Below, one piece after another: positions 6,188-8,952 of a stretch of DNA of 8,952 nt. The notes below the pieces were generated by a model. It ran no database searches. It was not told the DNA's origin and worked only from the letters and a program-made list of their open reading frames with translations. Position 1 is the stretch's first letter; the number at the start of each line of letters is the position of its first letter. The stretch comes from Thermoflexibacter sp. (GTDB lineage Bacteria > Bacteroidota > Bacteroidia > Cytophagales > Thermoflexibacteraceae): assembly GCA_025455345.1 (NCBI GenBank), contig JALOMS010000327.1:1-8952 (forward strand), in the 5' to 3' direction. The position numbers and the translations under genes are program-made.

Positions 6188-8749
6188 ATGAAAAAGTTTG
6201 TATTTCATACTATTCTATTTGCTACATTGTTGCTTATCACCCCTTTGTGCGTACATGCACAGCGCATGGGCATAGGACTAAGTCGCCCCAAAAAAGTAGA
6301 AGTCGACTATGCGAATCCAAAGGAGTATGTGATTGGAGGAATTACTATCACAGGGTCTGAATTTTTAGATAGAAATGCCTTACTGTCCATGACAGGCTTG
6401 AAGGAAGGAGATAAAATCAAAATTCCAAGCGAGGAAACAAGTAATGTTGTTCGTAAACTCTGGAAAAGTGGTATTATTGGTGATGCGAAGTTAGATATAG
6501 TAAAAATAGAAGGAGATAAGGTATTTTTGGAAGTATCTGTCAAAGAACGTCCAAGACTTTCGCGCACTATCTTTGAGGGCGTACCTAAAGGACAGCACGA
6601 AACGCTTTCTGATAAAATCAAATTGGTGAAAAGTAAGATTATTACTGATGCCATGATAAAAAGGTCTGAAAATATCATCATTAATCACTATGCAGACAAG
6701 GGTTTTAAAAACACCAAAGTACGCACGATTCAGCGCAAAGATACGCTCATGCAAAGGTCAAATCTTGCCTACTTACTCATCAACATAGATAAGGGTAATA
6801 AAGTAAAAATCAATAAAATAGAATTTGAGGGGGCGGGAGCTTTTCCTGAAAAGACGCTAAAACGCAAGCTAAAAAAGACCAAAGAGAAACGATTTGGGCG
6901 CATATTTTCTCCTTCTAAATTTGTTCAAAAAGAATTTGAAAAAGATAAGGAAAAACTGATTGAGTTTTATAACAAAAATGGTTATCGCAATGCCAAGCTC
7001 GAAGCAGATACCGTTTGGGACGAGAACGAGGAGTTAGTCAATATACGACTTAAAATTCATGAGGGTAAAAAGTTTTATTATAGAAATATAGATTGGGTAG
7101 GCAATACGGTGTATCCTGATAGTATCTTGACCAAAGTTTTGGGTATAGAGAAAGGTGAGGTTTATAACCCCGAAGAGATGCAAAAACGCTTGAATTACAG
7201 CCCAACTTCTACTGATATTACTTCCTTGTACATGGATGATGGTTATTTGTTTTTTAATGTGCAACCTGTGGAAGTCCAAGTAGATGAAGACTCGATAGAT
7301 ATAGAGATGCGTATATCAGAAGGGGAACAAGCAAATGTGAATAAAATCAACCTGAAAGGCAATACCCGTACAAGCGACCATGTAGTTCATCGCGAACTGC
7401 GTACTATCCCTGGTGCAAAATTTAGCCGTTCGGATATTATTCGTACTACCAGAGAGCTTGCGGCACTAAACTACTTTGACCCTGAAAAAATAGCTCCTCA
7501 ACCTATCCCTAATATGTCTGAAAGTACAGTAGATATCAACTGGTCTTTGGAAGAGAGACCCAGCGACCAAATAGAGCTTTCAGGTGGATGGGGAGGTTTC
7601 TTTGGATTTGTTGGTACGGTAGGTTTAGTATTAAATAATTTCTCAGTGAGGAAATTTTCAAAATTCAAAGATTGGAGAGGTATCCCGCAGGGTGATGGAC
7701 AGCGATTGGCTCTTAGGGTACAAGCCAACGGGCGACGTTTCCAAAATTATTCATTGACATTTACAGAGCCATGGCTTGGTGGCAGAAAACCCAATGGTTT
7801 CTCCTTTGGTATCAATCACTCCGTCAGCCGTTTTATAGATTTTTCTACCCAAAGAACCACAGGTTCTTTGCAAATCAGTGGAGTTACAGCGAGTTTGATT
7901 CGTAGGCTCACCTTCCCTGATGACTGGTTTACGATGAGTAACTCACTTGCTTTCCAGCATTATAACTTGAATAATTATCAAGGTTTTGGACTGGCAGATG
8001 GTCGCTATAATAGTATTACTTTTAATACTACAATTTCAAGAAATAGTATAGACAATGTGCAGTATCCGCGTTCTGGCTCTACGGTTTCTTTAAGCATTGC
8101 GCTTACTCCGCCTTATTACTCTATTTTAGGGAGAAATCTTTTTGATAGAACAGAAGGAGTAAAATGGGTAGAATACCACAAGTGGATGTTTGATAATTCT
8201 TGGTATCAACAAATTGTAGGAAATTTGGTGTTAAGTGCGAGGGCGCACATGGGCTTTATAGGCTCTTATAACTCTAATGTGGGGATTACACCTTTTGAAA
8301 GGTTCGTTTTAGGGGGTAGTGGCATGACGTTCAATAACTTCTTACTTGGTACTGAGATTATTGCATTGAGAGGCTATCAAGACCAGTCGGTAATTCCTCT
8401 TCAGTCCGATGCCAATGGAGGATTAAGGTATAGAACACCGAATCAAGGTGGTCAAGGTGGGATTATTTATAACAAATATGTAGTAGAGTTGCGTTATCCG
8501 CTTTCTTTGGCACAGTCTGCGACTATTTTCGTACTTGCTTTTGCAGAAGGTGGAAATAATTGGGCGCGTTTTTCTGACTTTAACCCATTTGATTTAAAAC
8601 GTTCTGCTGGTGTAGGAGCAAGAATTTTTATGCCTGCTTTTGGTATGTTAGGTATAGATTGGGCGTATGGATTTGATAGTATTGCTGGCGCACAGCAGAA
8701 TGTTGGTGGTGGTCAGTTCCACTTTATCATTGGACAGCCGATTAGGTAA
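6188..8749 (+). CDS. bamA: Outer-membrane protein assembly factor BamA (Omp85)
   Basis: BamA is the core of the machine that folds beta-barrel proteins into the outer membrane. This 853-residue protein starts with a Sec signal peptide (positive MKK, hydrophobic 4-20, likely cleavage after VHA, residue 24). Five POTRA domains can be placed at about 47-121, 122-203, 206-293, 295-379 and 382-457; the last begins with the classic NKINLKGNTRTSDHVVHREL pattern. The C-terminal barrel begins near ELSGGWGG (463-470) and contains FTEPWLGG (525-532), a hallmark of the family, and the loop-6 LRGY (727-730), equivalent to VRGF. The last strand is GGQFHFIIGQ, then PIR, so the chain does not end on the usual aromatic residue. 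Length is normal for Bacteroidota. It follows uppS by 10 nt in one transcript. OmpH/Skp-like periplasmic chaperone genes often follow bamA in this phylum, but none appears in the 200 nt left in the window. Confidence 0.95.
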   Translation: MKKFVFHTILFATLLLITPLCVHAQRMGIGLSRPKKVEVDYANPKEYVIGGITITGSEFLDRNALLSMTGLKEGDKIKIPSEETSNVVRKLWKSGIIGDAKLDIVKIEGDKVFLEVSVKERPRLSRTIFEGVPKGQHETLSDKIKLVKSKIITDAMIKRSENIIINHYADKGFKNTKVRTIQRKDTLMQRSNLAYLLINIDKGNKVKINKIEFEGAGAFPEKTLKRKLKKTKEKRFGRIFSPSKFVQKEFEKDKEKLIEFYNKNGYRNAKLEADTVWDENEELVNIRLKIHEGKKFYYRNIDWVGNTVYPDSILTKVLGIEKGEVYNPEEMQKRLNYSPTSTDITSLYMDDGYLFFNVQPVEVQVDEDSIDIEMRISEGEQANVNKINLKGNTRTSDHVVHRELRTIPGAKFSRSDIIRTTRELAALNYFDPEKIAPQPIPNMSESTVDINWSLEERPSDQIELSGGWGGFFGFVGTVGLVLNNFSVRKFSKFKDWRGIPQGDGQRLALRVQANGRRFQNYSLTFTEPWLGGRKPNGFSFGINHSVSRFIDFSTQRTTGSLQISGVTASLIRRLTFPDDWFTMSNSLAFQHYNLNNYQGFGLADGRYNSITFNTTISRNSIDNVQYPRSGSTVSLSIALTPPYYSILGRNLFDRTEGVKWVEYHKWMFDNSWYQQIVGNLVLSARAHMGFIGSYNSNVGITPFERFVLGGSGMTFNNFLLGTEIIALRGYQDQSVIPLQSDANGGLRYRTPNQGGQGGIIYNKYVVELRYPLSLAQSATIFVLAFAEGGNNWARFSDFNPFDLKRSAGVGARIFMPAFGMLGIDWAYGFDSIAGAQQNVGGGQFHFIIGQPIR

Positions 8750-8889
8750 AAGCATTTGGTTAAACAATTTTCTTCTAATAATAGACTTATTTTTACTAAC
8801 TAATTGATTAATCGTGCTTTTTTATTCAAACCACTGTTAGGGTCTTTGACCAATAAGTAATTTAACTTTTCTAAGCGTTCTTTGTATTA
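8750..8889. other. Gene-free stretch after bamA
   Basis: I find no convincing gene or strong terminator. A T-run follows GTGC near 8815-8822, and AAAAGCA just after the bamA stop is inverted by TGCTTTT about 65 nt later; this is too wide and weak to call. A minus-strand frame of about 28 codons (8886-8800) lacks a start codon. Confidence 0.35.
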
Positions 8890-8952
8890 AAGTCCCATTG
8901 GGACTTCCAGTCTGGGACGATATATTTGTAGAAAATGGAATTTTAGCACAAC
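8890..8952. repeat. Palindromic dispersed-repeat-like element at window end
   Basis: AAGTCCCA-T-TGGGACTT (8890-8906) is an 8-bp perfect stem with a single-base centre. A partial echo, CCAGTCTGGGAC, follows at 8907-8918, and then GATATATTTGTAGAAAA. The combination of a GTCCC/GGGAC palindrome followed by ATATTTGTAGAAAA resembles REP-like interspersed repeats I recall from Bacteroidota genomes. The element runs to or beyond the window edge. The repeat family assignment is inference because only one copy is visible. Confidence 0.4.

Noticed and set aside
8800..8886. Minus-strand open stretch of about 28 codons with protein-like composition (KERLEKLNYLLVKDPNSG)
   Set aside because: It is bounded by an in-frame stop just upstream, has no start codon, and borders a repeat-like element. 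It is too short to support as a gene remnant.

Overview
The window looks like chromosomal DNA of a member of the Bacteroidota, probably Cytophagales-like. This rests on protein style, AT-rich intergenic DNA, few Shine-Dalgarno sites, the uppS-bamA pair, and an SSB and a cation transporter of Bacteroidota type. The species cannot be named from the sequence alone.

Left part (1-1760), an accessory region with all genes on the minus strand. In transcription order it holds a complete tyrosine recombinase with an integron-integrase-like C-terminus (1759-650), a broken ssb gene overlapping its 3' end by 17 nt (666-479), a gene-free stretch with inverted and direct repeats (243-478), and the 5' end of a cation-efflux (CDF-type) transporter that runs off the left edge (242-<1). 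The ssb remnant and the transporter start are easy to miss because one is frame-broken and the other is cut by the window edge.

Middle part (1760-5032), also minus strand. A dispersed-looking GC-rich hairpin repeat lies downstream of acs, the acetyl-CoA synthetase gene (3777-1884). acs is complete from end to end except for a lesion near 3333-3338. Against the family it lacks about 11 nt there, which splits it into a 153-residue N-terminal and a 468-residue C-terminal reading frame. Upstream of acs is an intact Gfo/Idh/MocA oxidoreductase (5032-3971). Its stop codon lies inside a 13-bp inverted repeat.

Right part (5033-8952), plus strand. A 386-nt gene-free divergent region is followed by uppS (undecaprenyl diphosphate synthase) and, 10 nt later, bamA (outer-membrane assembly Omp85 protein). 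These form a typical Bacteroidota envelope-biogenesis pair: one makes the lipid carrier for peptidoglycan and surface glycans, the other inserts outer-membrane beta-barrels. After bamA there is about 200 nt without a supportable gene, ending in a palindromic, repeat-like sequence at the window edge.

The most interesting points are the recombinase-ssb overlap next to an attC-like inverted repeat, and the two independent deletion-type gene breaks (ssb and acs). I see no complete new defence or mobile system. The integron-like reading of the left end is a hypothesis.
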